A stretch of DNA of 64,000 bases from Pycnopodia helianthoides (lineage: Eukaryota > Echinodermata > Asteroidea > Forcipulatida > Asteriidae): assembly GCA_032158295.1 (NCBI GenBank), contig CM063247.1:16408009-16472008 (forward strand). The letters are read 5' to 3'. The translations under genes were made by a program, and so were the position numbers. Numbering within the stretch: the stretch's first letter is position 1; each line of letters starts with the position of its first letter. The notes beneath the pieces are model-generated. The model did not search any database. It saw nothing but the letters and a program-made list of their open reading frames with translations, and was not told the DNA's origin. Below, piece after piece: positions 12,454 through 22,894 of this stretch.

Positions 12454-12684
12454 ATTGAAAAAATGACAGGTTCTTCAGGAGATAACATAAAAACTAAACC
12501 TGTTTTAACGTTTTACATGACACTAATGATGGTACCAGTAGAACTTTAAATGTATACATATTGTTTACCTACTATTTGATAGTATTGAGATTGTGTTGGT
12601 AGAAGCTAGACATGACCTTTGTTGTATGTACACATTTTCTTGGATCAAACTTAGAAGCTTTTTTTCTTCTTCGTTATTTTGCAG

Positions 12685-12755
12685 GACAAGGTGCCATGGC
12701 TGAGGTTTCAACCATTGTTCACGAGGTACTTAAGGCACTGAACCTCAGCAGGTAG
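12685..12755 (+). CDS. PPCDC: PPCDC, terminal coding exon
   Basis: After the acceptor TTATTTTGCAG, the exon completes the split Gly codon and reads QGAMAEVSTIVHEVLKALNL, then SR and a TAG stop at 12753-12755. Joined to 4899 it gives CGDTGQGAMAEV, the conserved PPCDC segment that closes over the substrate. The short helical C-terminus matches the family's usual end. It is too short and too AT-flanked to stand out as an open frame, but frame, phase and motif all agree with the exon at 4731. The nearest downstream plus-strand AATAAA is at 13644-13649, a weak polyadenylation candidate. Confidence 0.92.
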
Positions 12756-14934
12756 CATCTACTGGCCACGCATCGACCTCTTAAAACCAGTGGATACTTT
12801 TGGTAATTACTCAGAAATACCATCAAAACTTACTTGGTAAGGAGCACCTGAGAGCTGCTGATAGTGTAAAACATTGTGAGAAACGACTCCCTCTGCCCTC
12901 TGAAGTAATGTAGTTTTTGAAAAAGAGTCGATTTTTCACTAGAATCTTTGAAACTGAGAAAGCTCAGAAAGCGGCATTTGAAAGCAGCAATGTCTATGCA
13001 ACAAAGGTGTTTTTCTTTCATTATTTTCTTGCAACTTTGATGACCAATTGAGTGCAGATTTTCACAGGTTTGTTATTTTATGCACATGTTGGGATACACC
13101 AAGTGAGGATACTGGTTTTTGGCAATTACCAAAAAGTATCAAAAGTCGGAACAGAGGAACAGTCAAATTGGATCGGATAAGTATTCCAGATGGACCGTTC
13201 CGTTGGACTGCTAGACCGTTCCATTGGAACTTTCAAAATGCTAATGTTCATTTTCACTTGTGTAGGGTTGCTCCTGAGCTTTGGCACAATCATGCAGTCC
13301 AGCGAATCGTTCTGGCAGTCCAAAGGATTGTGGGTGTGTGCCCCTAGGAACTTTCTTTTGCACATGGATGTTGTAGAACATGCCCATTTGCTGTACGAGG
13401 CGCCAAGTGTAAATTTATTTTTAACACAGTTATTTACAAATAACTCATTAATTCATTATTTAATTATTATTTAAATTCTATTTACAAATAATACATTTTG
13501 GCACCACACAATTATATAAATATAATTGTTGGAAAGCTTTCATTAATGTATAATAATCTTACACACCATTTCATTTTACAAATAATGTTGCCTGATAGAT
13601 TTTTATACGTTAATAATAATTGAACGAGGCTATGATAATACTAAATAAAGACTGTAAGTCACTTTCATTATATATAAACAATCAAGTTATATGTAAATTT
13701 AATTTTTAGCCAGGACCAGTAGTCTAAATATTCATATCATAACATCCTATAGTTTTATCATTTAGAATAGAATAGAATAGATAGATACATTTATTCAATG
13801 TTGCAAATAGTGTATAATACAGAGTAAAATGGTCAAAATTACCGGAAAATATAAAAGGGATTAAAAGGTGAAACTTTAAACAAAATGCAACATCTAGGTC
13901 CGGGGAGAAGCACAGCTTTTGTTCCCCAGCCTATGAACGGACAGACAAAAAAACAAAAACAGACAGACATTAAAATACAGAACAAAACTAACAGGTGTAA
14001 GACAGAAAATAAAGCCGTTACTATTTCACATACAAAAATTACAAACTCATCTGTATCATACCTGTATATGTTTTGTAATAAGGTTTATCTGCAGATATTG
14101 TTTTGTGTAAGTGCATCATTGCATGAATGAAGCGACTCTCCAAAACACAATGATGTAATTTTCCTGGAAGATGAAGAACATGTACTTGATATGCATCACA
14201 AAGTTCTTAAACTTGTTTTGCCTCCCAAAGAAAGCCAACAACAATGACCAATTTAATCTAACCCAGTGCTAGTATTATTGTTTATCGAATTGCTTCCTAT
14301 TTTGAACTGGCTTGCCAGTCCCTGATATGACAGAAAATTCAAAGACAGCATTTTTCACTTTATGTGCCTCGCCAATAGGACAATTCCCTGATAACCAAGG
14401 ATTTGTTTCCTACCTTGAATCTGGGTGCTATTTGCTCTTTTTCGTTGCTTAGGTCAGGTTTTTTTCCTTCTTCAATTTCATTTTTACAACACTATATTCT
14501 CTTTGTAACGATCTGACCTTTTTGTTTTTATCCTTCACCAATATCACTCCGCATTAATGCTCAAAAGAGAACCTAAGTACCTGGATCTTAGACAAATGAG
14601 ACAATGTGTCAAATGTCACAAATGGATCTTGGCTATGTTTCAACTAAGATGTACAACACGTTCAGATATTTTATTTCATTAATGATTCTATTCAATGAAA
14701 AAAATAAGTGAAATGGATTTGTGACTTTGTTTTCTTCGTTAATGCAAGATTAGTCTTTGTGGGTAAAACACTTTCTCACAAAACTAAACTTCAATCATAT
14801 GCAGGCCTGATGCTTCGTTTTTGAAAGGACAGATAGGGGCACTAATGCGCTTTCTCTTTGGTAAAGGGCAAAATGGGCAAAATGTAAATTGTGTAAAAGT
14901 CGAACATTTCAAGTGGCATCAATTAAAATGTTAT
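12756..14934. other. PPCDC 3' UTR / intergenic, AT-rich
   Basis: The first 250 bp (about 12775-13000) contain GGTAATTACTC, AAAACTTACTTGGTAAGGAG and ACATTGTGAGAAACG-type segments. These look like a decayed relative of the MITE family at 11537 and 25522. Bases 13400-13760 are very AT-rich. A short (GAATA)n run sits at 13764-13785. Bases 13885-14130 have an A-rich open frame with no recognisable product. I see no gene before the LTR at 14935. Confidence 0.5.
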
Positions 14935-15724
14935 TGTAGCCTGTAATGTGCTACAGATCGTCTTTATTAAATTTCAATGCTCAGCAATGATACGCACCAA
15001 AAACTGTTCTTGAACTATTCTTTTATTATCCTTGATCCGTAAAATTACAAAAATTACTGTTGACGATTGACTATTGATGTAGATTATAATAATTGGTGGC
15101 TATAGGTGGGTGTCGTTCGATGTAACAGGTGTAAGGTGACGTAAGGTGACGGAAGGTGTCGTTAGGTGACGTAAGGTGGTTCAACTAAAATATAAAGAGA
15201 AAATAACCACTTGCAGTTTAGAATAGATACATAAACCAAGGCCAGATATTTTACTTAATAACTAGAGTATTATGCATCAACTCCAAACCTATTAAATACA
15301 GCAAATATCTGTGCAACTTCATACAAGAACCAATTATTAAACTACATAATCAATGGCATCAATAACACATACCTTAACGTTTATACAGAGCTATGGGCTT
15401 ACATGTCATGTACATGCATGTACACACGTGTAACTTTCACTGAACAAAACTCTTATTTTTGTATATTAAAAACACTTCCAAATAACTCAATACCGACACT
15501 ATATAATGCAAAAAATAAAATCAAACACTCACTTTGCTGAGCTGCCAAGGTATTTGTGGCAAAGATGATTGAAATAAATGATTTTCTCTTCTTAGTATTT
15601 GGCAATGTGTACGTTGACAACAATAACAAATAAGGTGACTCTTGAAAATAGCGCCCTCTATTGATTTCAATAAAAAAGCGAGGCGCTACAAAAAGTAAAC
15701 AAAAACAATATTCTGGCGGCTACA
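14935..15724 (-). repeat. 3' LTR of the BEL/Pao element
   Basis: This 790-bp LTR matches 21504-22291 almost base for base. I see one extra base near 15430 (ACACACGTGTAAC against ACACACTGTAAC) and one extra A near 15515. On the minus strand TATATAGTG at about 15505-15497 is a TATA candidate. AATAAA near 14967-14962, about 30 bp from the LTR end, is a polyadenylation signal candidate. Confidence 0.95.
15119..15178. promoter_or_regulatory. Tandem TAAGGTGACG motifs in the LTR
   Basis: Five spaced copies of (G/T)(T/A)AGGTG(A/T)CG(T) occur here, with an identical set at 21688-21747 in the other LTR. TGACGTAA is a CRE/ATF-like site. The cluster lies upstream of the minus-strand TATA candidate only if transcription runs the other way. 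On the element strand it is about 320 bp downstream of it, so it may be a transcribed enhancer or an RNA element. Confidence 0.45.
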
Positions 15725-15850
15725 TTCCGGCCCCTAATGACTGTATCAGGGAAACATCATTACAAAAAAACCCAAACAGAATATTAATCAAATCAATCAG
15801 TGTCCAAAATGTTCTTAGAATGACAGTCCAATCCTTGCTGGTTATGCGGT

Positions 15851-18800
15851 CTAAATCTCTTCCCCCTCAAGGAGGCACAGCTTGTCTATGGGTCGGGTGT
15901 AAACTCCTGACTGCGTCTTCAACTGTACGGATCTGACCTTGCCGTCCTTGCCATGGAAGGTTTCTCTCACAAGTCCTAGAGGCCATTGGTATCTCGGGGT
16001 GTTTTCATGCATAACAAGCACCAGATCTCCAGAGCGAACGTTGCGTTGAGGATGGAGCCATTTCTGCCTCTCCTGCAGCTGCGGGAGATACTCCTTGAGC
16101 CATCTCTGCCAGAATATATCAGAAAGATATTGTACTTGACGCCAACGTCTCCTGTAGATGTCTTGTTTCACAAATTTGCCTGGTGGTAGTTGAGGACCTG
16201 AACGAAGAAGCAGCAGGTGATTTGGGGTAAGTGGCATCGGGTCGCGCATATCATCCGACAGCTTGGTTATGGGTCGTCCGTTAACAATCCCTTCGACAAG
16301 GCACATGAGTGTCAGGAGTCCTTCGTCATCGAGTGTCTGCTGATGAAGCAAGTTGTTGAGGATTGCTCGAACAGTCCTAATCTGCCGCTCCCAAACGCCT
16401 CCAAAGTGGCTGGCTGCAGGCGGATTGAAGATCCACTGAATCTCCTTCTGACACAGAAAGCTGTCAATATGATCTTGGTTCCATTCCAGGATAGCTTGAC
16501 GCAGTTCGCGCACCCCTCCAACAAAATTTGTTCCGTTGTCTGAACGAATCTCTACTGGCTTTCCCCGACGACTGATGAAGCGCTGCATTGCGTTGATGAA
16601 AGAGTCCGTATCCAAGCTATGGCACACTTCGAGGTGAATTGCCCTGGTGGCAAGACAGGTAAAGATACAACCATATCTCTTCTGCATACTTCTAGCTCGC
16701 TTTACCAAGAAAGGACCGAAGAAGTCTACTCCTACCATACTGAAAGGTGGCAGTTCCGGAGTCACTCGGTCTTTTGGCAGGTCTGCCATTTGTTGTGTCA
16801 TCATAGGTGCCCTCTGCTTGCGACATGGGATGCATGAGTTGATGACATTCTTCACAGCTGTACGCCCCTTGATGATCCAGAATTTCTGACGGATGTCTGC
16901 AAGAGTGCGCTCACTTCCAGAGTGACAAGCGATGGTATGGTAGTGCCTTATTATCAGGGTTGTCAGCGGATGTCTTGTTGGCAATATCCAAGGGTGCTTG
17001 ATGTTGTCGGTGAAGGAAGCATTGGCTAGCCGTCCGCCAACTTGGATTATACCATCACCTGACCTAGTTGGGTTCAGCTTGCGGTAGCCACCGGACTTCA
17101 ACAGGGTTTCATCAAAGTTAGTCTGCTGAACTCGTCTGATAATTTTATTCTCAGCAGCTTGTATCTCCTTGACAGTCAGATACCGAGAAGGCTTGAAGTC
17201 CAAGTCTGTTTTCTTCACTCTGGCAAGAAGGATGGCTTTGGCACGGAGAATCCATGCGACTGCTCTTCTCAGGCGGTACCATGAAGAATATCTCTCCAGC
17301 AGGGTGTCTACAACTTCGGGAATATCTTTGGTTGCCTCGACTGAGTAGACTTGTGTAACTGTCTTAAGCTCCATGTCTATGGGCAGAGTCATCTTGTCAA
17401 ACTCAGGTTGCTGGGGCCATCTATCTTCCTCAAGCCGAAGGAAGTGTGGTCCATGAAGCCAACGTTTGCTGTCGATGAGCTGCTGTGCTTGAAGTCCTCG
17501 AGAGACATCATCTGCTGGATTGGAGCTCGTATCAACATGTTTCCATTGCTGTGGTGTGGAATTCTCCAGTATCTTTGACACGCGGTTGGCAACGAAGGTT
17601 TGGAATCTCTTGTCTTCATTTCTCAGATACTGCAACACAATCATGCTATCGCTCCAGTAGATTGACTCCTGCAATGGTAGTGTTAGATGACGATGCATTG
17701 TTTCATCGAGCTTGACAGAAATGACTGCAGCAGCAAGTTCAAGGCGGGGAATTGTTGTTGTCTTCAGGGGGGCCAGCTTTGCTTTGGCCATGAGCAGCAC
17801 ACAATGTATCAAACCACTGGAATCCTGAAGTCGCAGGTAAGTAACAGCTCCAAAACCCCTTTCAGAAGCATCCGCAAAATGATGTAACTGCGCTGAAGTG
17901 ATGGTGTCGTAATTTAGTGGCTTGACACAACGTGGTATTGACATCTTCTGAAGGAGTGGCAAATCGGCCATCCACCGGATCCACTGCTCTTTGATGGAGT
18001 CTGGGATTGGATCATCCCATCCAATTTTCATTCTGCACAGCGACTGGAAAAGTATTTTAGCAGTGAGCACAAAAGGACTGGCATATCCTAGGGGGTCATA
18101 CACAGAACTCACTGTTCCAAGCAGTCCACGCCGTGTCAATGGCTTCTCTGTCACATTCACGTTGAATGTAAAGGTATCAGACTCGATGTCCCATAGCACA
18201 CCAAGTGCTCGCTCGGCAGGAAGTGTCTGGTCCAGGTCTAATGATGGCACTCCCTTCGCTCGTTCAGCTTCAGGAACTGATCGCAGGACTTCCCGGGAGT
18301 TACTAATCCACTTAGTGAGACGAAATCCACCGGACGCCAACACCTCACGAAGTTGTCTGACAAGTCTGATGGCTTCTTGCTCTGTAGCGACTGACTTGAG
18401 GCAATCATCGACGTAGAAATTGTTGTCTATGGTGTCTATGGTATTGGCGTCAAAACCCTCCATGTTGTCTTGTGCTGTACGCTTTAAGGCAAAGGTTGCA
18501 CAGCTTGGTGACCAAATGCCTCCAAACAAGTGAGATGTCATACGGAATGTCTTAGGAACCCCACTTATGTCGTTGTCGGCCCACCACAGGAATCGCAGAA
18601 CGTCGCGGTCAGGCTTATTCACGTGCACCTGATGAAACATGCCTTCAACATCTGCCATCAGGGCGATGGTGTCTTGCCGGAACTGAATCAACACTCCCAC
18701 TAGCTTGTTTGTCATGTCTGGGCCCTGATGAACTTTGTCGTTGAGTGACACACCTCGGTAACGAGCAGCACAGTCAAACACTATTCGCACCTTTCCCGGT

Positions 18801-21064
18801 TTGCGTGGGTGAAGGACTGGATAGTGTGGCAAATACCAAACTGCTCCATCTTCTCTGTTCAGGTCATTTTGGGGTACCTCCTCTGCATACCCTTTATTCA
18901 TCAAATCTTGGATGCCTGCAATGTACTTCTCCTTCATGTCAGAGTCTCGGCCTAGTCGTCTCCCCAGCAGACGGAGTCTTTGTTCGGCAACTGCCTTGTT
19001 GTCGGGTAATTGAGGTGGGCGCATCTTAAAGGGAATGTTCATGCTATAGTGTGCTCCATCTCGGCACAATGACTGCTCCCAGGTAGAGATTACTTTCTTA
19101 TCACTGATCGACATACTCCTCTCATCACCTCCAGTGCCGTCCAGTTTCCAGAACTTTTCTACTTGTTGCTGTAGACTTGTGTCTGTATCAATGAAGAAAG
19201 AAGTTGAACGGCTTAGGGGTCCCGTCTCAAATGGGCCATTGAGAGTCCATCCCAATTTCGTACGTGTCGCATAAGGTGTTCCAGCGCCCCCTTCCCGGAC
19301 TTCTTTGGGAATTAAGGCAGAGGGGTTATCCTGGCCAATGAGCAGGTGTACGTCTTCAATATCCACATCTGGCAAGATGACATCACTTAAGTGTGGCCAT
19401 TTGTTGATCTCCTTCCTTTCTACCAAGGTGCTAGTGCCCATCTGTAACTTGGGCCTCGTCAGAACGTGTGTCATGACAACCAGATTTTCGTCACACATGT
19501 CGGTAACCTCAAGATGTACAATGCGAGTTTCAGTGAGGATATCATGATTGTCTAAGGTTGTCAGCCTCATGGTGTCTGGTTTCCCATCAACTCCAAGCTT
19601 GTTGATTAATTCTTCTGAGCAGAAGGTCTGCGTTGATCCACTGTCAAGTAGAGCATATGTCGTCACAAAATTAGTAGCACTTCTGTGGCTTCTTACTTTC
19701 ACCGGCACTATGGGTAGGGCTATCCTTCCACTTCCGGCCCAAGAAGTGTTGCACGTTGCATTGGCTGAGACAGTTGTTGGCACAGCATTGATCGTGACAG
19801 GAACAGCATTATTTATGAGCTGATCTCCTTGCTTTACAGGGTAAGCATTTGTTGGTGTTGACGGGTTTCCTGTACGGGTGAGATGTAAGAATTTGGTATG
19901 TTTCAGACCACATCCAGGAACAGTGCATACTGCATCTCTAGAACAATCTCGGGCTCTGTGTCCTGGTTGCAGACAGTTGACACACAGTCGCTTTGTTTGC
20001 ACGAAATTCAGTCTGTCGGTAACTTTCAGGGCTTTCCAGCTATCACAGCCAAACAGACCGTGACCTCGTCCACAATACCAACAGGAGCGTTGAGGTTTAT
20101 CGCTTCTGGCAATCACTTCTGAAGATGCATTCTGAGATGTCCCTTTAGTGTGTTGAGGGGAGGGTGTTGTGTCTACTTGTGTCACAAAATTGGAGCGGTG
20201 TTTTGACATTGAAGTATCCTTGCGCTTGACATCCTTCATTGATTTGTCAGCGCGGTCTCTGCTCACAAGCTTGCTGTAGACTGGGTCATTTGCTTGTTGT
20301 GCTGAAATCTTCACAAATTTGACGACGTCATCTATAGTAGGGGACCTGGATTCAACAGTTTTGATATGGTAAACTCTTTTCAGCCACGCCTTGCGAACAT
20401 CCCAGGGTAGCTTCTCCACCATCTGAGCCAAACTTCTGCTGTTGTTCAGCTCACATAATTTGTCCATGGTGTCTAGCGTCTCCCGGCAGTTTCTCAAGTC
20501 ATCAGCATAATCTAAAAGTGCCCTGCTGTCTCGAATATCAGGGCGATTGACGATCTTGTTGATCCATGCCTCTGCTATGTCATATTCATTTCCAAACCTT
20601 TCCTTCAGAAGCTTTCTAGCAAGAGCATAGCCCTCGGATGGTGTCTTGACTGCACAGCACTGTATCAGTTTCCTAGCAGCACCGGTGCAGTACTGCTGGA
20701 GACGTGCCAACTTTGCAGCATCACTAACTGTGTCTTTTTCTACAGCATTCTCAAATGACCGGATGAACACCCAGTATTTTGCAGGATCTCCATCGAATGT
20801 CATTAGCTCAGTCTTTGGCAATTGAAGGGTCTCTACCAAGGACTGTTGTTGCATCTGCATGGCTTTCACAAGCTGGTTTAGGTTGCTAGGCGTGTCTCCA
20901 GCTGGGGTGCTAAGTGAGGGTATGTCGGTTGAACCTGTTGAACTTGAAAATGAATTGTCTTGGTTTACTTCAGGGTCATGGCTGGGTGTCTTGTTGTGTG
21001 TGGTGACTGGCTGAACGAATGGTGTAGAAGTATTAACCTCATATAAAGTTTTCAGCCTCAGCAA
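15851..21064 (-). CDS. BEL/Pao polyprotein (gag C-part, protease, RT, RNase H, integrase)
   Basis: This open frame of 1737 codons has no internal stop. DUF1759 gag-like sequence covers about residues 66-260. It is followed by Cys/His knuckles (CWYCGRGHGLFGC at 328 and a classical CCHC, CVNCLQPGHRARDC, at 361). Then come an aspartic protease (LLDSGST at 472-478), reverse transcriptase (about 740-900, active site YVDD at 884-887) and RNase H (HHFADASERG at 1061). The integrase has an HHCC finger (H1374/H1376 region to CIPC at 1411-1414) and catalytic D1447, D1509 and E1559. A DUF5641 tail follows. All catalytic signatures are present, so the element could be active. The frame overlaps the upstream gag-like frame by 26 nt in another phase. 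Confidence 0.95.
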   Translation of the reverse strand: MLRLKTLYEVNTSTPFVQPVTTHNKTPSHDPEVNQDNSFSSSTGSTDIPSLSTPAGDTPSNLNQLVKAMQMQQQSLVETLQLPKTELMTFDGDPAKYWVFIRSFENAVEKDTVSDAAKLARLQQYCTGAARKLIQCCAVKTPSEGYALARKLLKERFGNEYDIAEAWINKIVNRPDIRDSRALLDYADDLRNCRETLDTMDKLCELNNSRSLAQMVEKLPWDVRKAWLKRVYHIKTVESRSPTIDDVVKFVKISAQQANDPVYSKLVSRDRADKSMKDVKRKDTSMSKHRSNFVTQVDTTPSPQHTKGTSQNASSEVIARSDKPQRSCWYCGRGHGLFGCDSWKALKVTDRLNFVQTKRLCVNCLQPGHRARDCSRDAVCTVPGCGLKHTKFLHLTRTGNPSTPTNAYPVKQGDQLINNAVPVTINAVPTTVSANATCNTSWAGSGRIALPIVPVKVRSHRSATNFVTTYALLDSGSTQTFCSEELINKLGVDGKPDTMRLTTLDNHDILTETRIVHLEVTDMCDENLVVMTHVLTRPKLQMGTSTLVERKEINKWPHLSDVILPDVDIEDVHLLIGQDNPSALIPKEVREGGAGTPYATRTKLGWTLNGPFETGPLSRSTSFFIDTDTSLQQQVEKFWKLDGTGGDERSMSISDKKVISTWEQSLCRDGAHYSMNIPFKMRPPQLPDNKAVAEQRLRLLGRRLGRDSDMKEKYIAGIQDLMNKGYAEEVPQNDLNREDGAVWYLPHYPVLHPRKPGKVRIVFDCAARYRGVSLNDKVHQGPDMTNKLVGVLIQFRQDTIALMADVEGMFHQVHVNKPDRDVLRFLWWADNDISGVPKTFRMTSHLFGGIWSPSCATFALKRTAQDNMEGFDANTIDTIDNNFYVDDCLKSVATEQEAIRLVRQLREVLASGGFRLTKWISNSREVLRSVPEAERAKGVPSLDLDQTLPAERALGVLWDIESDTFTFNVNVTEKPLTRRGLLGTVSSVYDPLGYASPFVLTAKILFQSLCRMKIGWDDPIPDSIKEQWIRWMADLPLLQKMSIPRCVKPLNYDTITSAQLHHFADASERGFGAVTYLRLQDSSGLIHCVLLMAKAKLAPLKTTTIPRLELAAAVISVKLDETMHRHLTLPLQESIYWSDSMIVLQYLRNEDKRFQTFVANRVSKILENSTPQQWKHVDTSSNPADDVSRGLQAQQLIDSKRWLHGPHFLRLEEDRWPQQPEFDKMTLPIDMELKTVTQVYSVEATKDIPEVVDTLLERYSSWYRLRRAVAWILRAKAILLARVKKTDLDFKPSRYLTVKEIQAAENKIIRRVQQTNFDETLLKSGGYRKLNPTRSGDGIIQVGGRLANASFTDNIKHPWILPTRHPLTTLIIRHYHTIACHSGSERTLADIRQKFWIIKGRTAVKNVINSCIPCRKQRAPMMTQQMADLPKDRVTPELPPFSMVGVDFFGPFLVKRARSMQKRYGCIFTCLATRAIHLEVCHSLDTDSFINAMQRFISRRGKPVEIRSDNGTNFVGGVRELRQAILEWNQDHIDSFLCQKEIQWIFNPPAASHFGGVWERQIRTVRAILNNLLHQQTLDDEGLLTLMCLVEGIVNGRPITKLSDDMRDPMPLTPNHLLLLRSGPQLPPGKFVKQDIYRRRWRQVQYLSDIFWQRWLKEYLPQLQERQKWLHPQRNVRSGDLVLVMHENTPRYQWPLGLVRETFHGKDGKVRSVQLKTQSGVYTRPIDKLCLLEGEEI

Positions 21065-21386
21065 ACGTTTTCTCTATTGCAGAGGCTCTCGCTAGTTTTG
21101 TCTCCAACTCCATCTGCCGCCGTCGCTGATGAAGCTTCAGCTCCTCCTCTTCCAGAGCCTGTCTTTTCCTTTCAACTGCAATTTCTGCTTGCAATGCAGC
21201 TTTCTCGGCTGAAGCCCGGAGCCTTGAACTAGATGCTGAGGATGCACCCGATGCAATGCTATTTTTCCTTGAACTTCTGCTGCCAGCTTGGCTCAATGAA
21301 TCCATGTATTCAAATGTTGTTGCAATCTGGTCAGCAGTATTTGTTAGTTCTGTATCCATCCGTCTTGTTCTACCTTCTTTATTCAT
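21039..21386 (-). CDS. BEL/Pao N-terminal gag segment (coiled coil), 115 aa
   Basis: The protein starts MNKEGRTRRMDTELTNTAD, then has a Ser-rich stretch (about residues 36-57), then a long charged helix (ASAEKAALQAEIAVERKRQA onward) typical of BEL gag N-termini. It ends at a TGA at 21039. The main frame continues one base out of register from 21064, so the two would be read through by a +1 shift or have been separated by a single-base indel. In related elements this coiled coil is the start of one continuous gag-pol protein. Confidence 0.75.
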   Translation of the reverse strand: MNKEGRTRRMDTELTNTADQIATTFEYMDSLSQAGSRSSRKNSIASGASSASSSRLRASAEKAALQAEIAVERKRQALEEEELKLHQRRRQMELETKLARASAIEKTFAEAENFI

Positions 21387-21503
21387 GGTACATGTAGTTG
21401 GCTACTAATTGACGAATTGTAGACTTAATTGAAGTACAATTCAAAAACTGTCCTTGAAGTTAAACTAATGGAAACTATGTCGCAAAAGCCCAAATTGAAC
21501 TAA

Positions 21504-22291
21504 TGTAGCCTGTAATGTGCTACAGATCGTCTTTATTAAATTTCAATGCTCAGCAATGATACGCACCAAAAACTGTTCTTGAACTATTCTTTTATTATCC
21601 TTGATCCGTAAAATTACAAAAATTACTGTTGACGATTGACTATTGATGTAGATTATAATAATTGGTGGCTATAGGTGGGTGTCGTTCGATGTAACAGGTG
21701 TAAGGTGACGTAAGGTGACGGAAGGTGTCGTTAGGTGACGTAAGGTGGTTCAACTAAAATATAAAGAGAAAATAACCACTTGCAGTTTAGAATAGATACA
21801 TAAACCAAGGCCAGATATTTTACTTAATAACTAGAGTATTATGCATCAACTCCAAACCTATTAAATACAGCAAATATCTGTGCAACTTCATACAAGAACC
21901 AATTATTAAACTACATAATCAATGGCATCAATAACACATACCTTAACGTTTATACAGAGCTATGGGCTTACATGTCATGTACATGCATGTACACACTGTA
22001 ACTTTCACTGAACAAAACTCTTATTTTTGTATATTAAAAACACTTCCAAATAACTCAATACCGACACTATATAATGCAAAAATAAAATCAAACACTCACT
22101 TTGCTGAGCTGCCAAGGTATTTGTGGCAAAGATGATTGAAATAAATGATTTTCTCTTCTTAGTATTTGGCAATGTGTACGTTGACAACAATAACAAATAA
22201 GGTGACTCTTGAAAATAGCGCCCTCTATTGATTTCAATAAAAAAGCGAGGCGCTACAAAAAGTAAACAAAAACAATATTCTGGCGGCTACA
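21504..22291 (-). repeat. 5' LTR of the BEL/Pao element
   Basis: The 788-bp copy has the same sequence as 14935-15724 apart from two single-base length differences. Internal sequence begins at 21503 on the minus strand. A candidate primer-binding site (TGGGCTTTTGCG) starts 12 bases in, but I cannot assign the tRNA. Confidence 0.94.
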
Positions 22292-22894
22292 GTTGTTGGT
22301 TTCATCTAGCATTGACAATTGACAGACCGATTTTGAACACAAAGGATACTGGCAGAGTTTTGTCCTGCCCCTTTAAAAGAATTTGAATTCTAACAAACAT
22401 CATGGTGTAGTCATTTTGTGACATTTAAACCAAACCGAAGAAACAGGGAAACATAGACGGCTCCCTTTTAATCAATGACCATCAGTAATAGTAATTAAAT
22501 TGCCATTCCTATTAATGTTTACTAGCTATCCAAACCGTGCGGGGGTTGTGGCAAGCGGGTGCAAGGAATTTATTTTACCTGGTGGGGAGGCGGCTTTGTA
22601 ATGTATCGAGCCATTTATTTTGTGTATGTTTTGGGCCGTTTTTAACACGGGAAAATAACCAATATTTATACATGCAAATAATAAAACGAAAGGCTCAACA
22701 ATGATTACGCATAAAGTACTGAAGGAAGAATTATTTTTTTGATATTTGTGGTAATGTAACAATTATGTATAATTTATTGTAACCCTCTTCATGTTATCTT
22801 GATACAATAAAGCTATGTAAATAAAGCAGAATCAAGAATCTTTAAAAGTCCTGAACAAACATGTCTCATATTTTCATCACTAGGCCTAATGTAC
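22292..22894. other. Intergenic, nothing recognised
   Basis: This is unique-looking AT-rich sequence after the retrotransposon. Two AATAAA motifs occur near 22806-22824. There is no convincing exon or repeat. Confidence 0.4.

Larger units (their letters stand above)
4900..12684 (+). other. PPCDC: Last PPCDC intron (about 7.8 kb)
   Basis: The intron runs from GTAAGATGG at 4900 to TTATTTTGCAG at 12684. Its phase-1 ends join the two exons into an unbroken GDTG-GQGAMAEV reading. It contains SINEs, a dispersed repeat, a microsatellite, a 27-30-bp minisatellite, several MITEs and a 385-bp tandem duplication, described separately. Between these I see no further exon. Confidence 0.85.
14935..22291 (-). 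mobile_element. Complete BEL/Pao LTR retrotransposon
   Basis: This 7357-bp element is transcribed on the minus strand (5' LTR 22291-21504, 3' LTR 15724-14935). It has a short gag-like frame and a long gag-pro-RT-RNaseH-IN frame. The domain order, with integrase after RNase H and a DUF1759/DUF1758 pair at the front, is that of the BEL/Pao superfamily. Both LTRs begin TGTAGCC and end GGCTACA. The flanks are GTTAT on the left and GTTGT on the right, consistent with a 5-bp target duplication carrying one change. The near identity of the LTRs means insertion was recent. Confidence 0.95.

Noticed and set aside
15986..20122. Plus-strand frames of 60-141 codons across the retrotransposon
   Set aside because: All are antisense shadows of the minus-strand BEL/Pao polyprotein.
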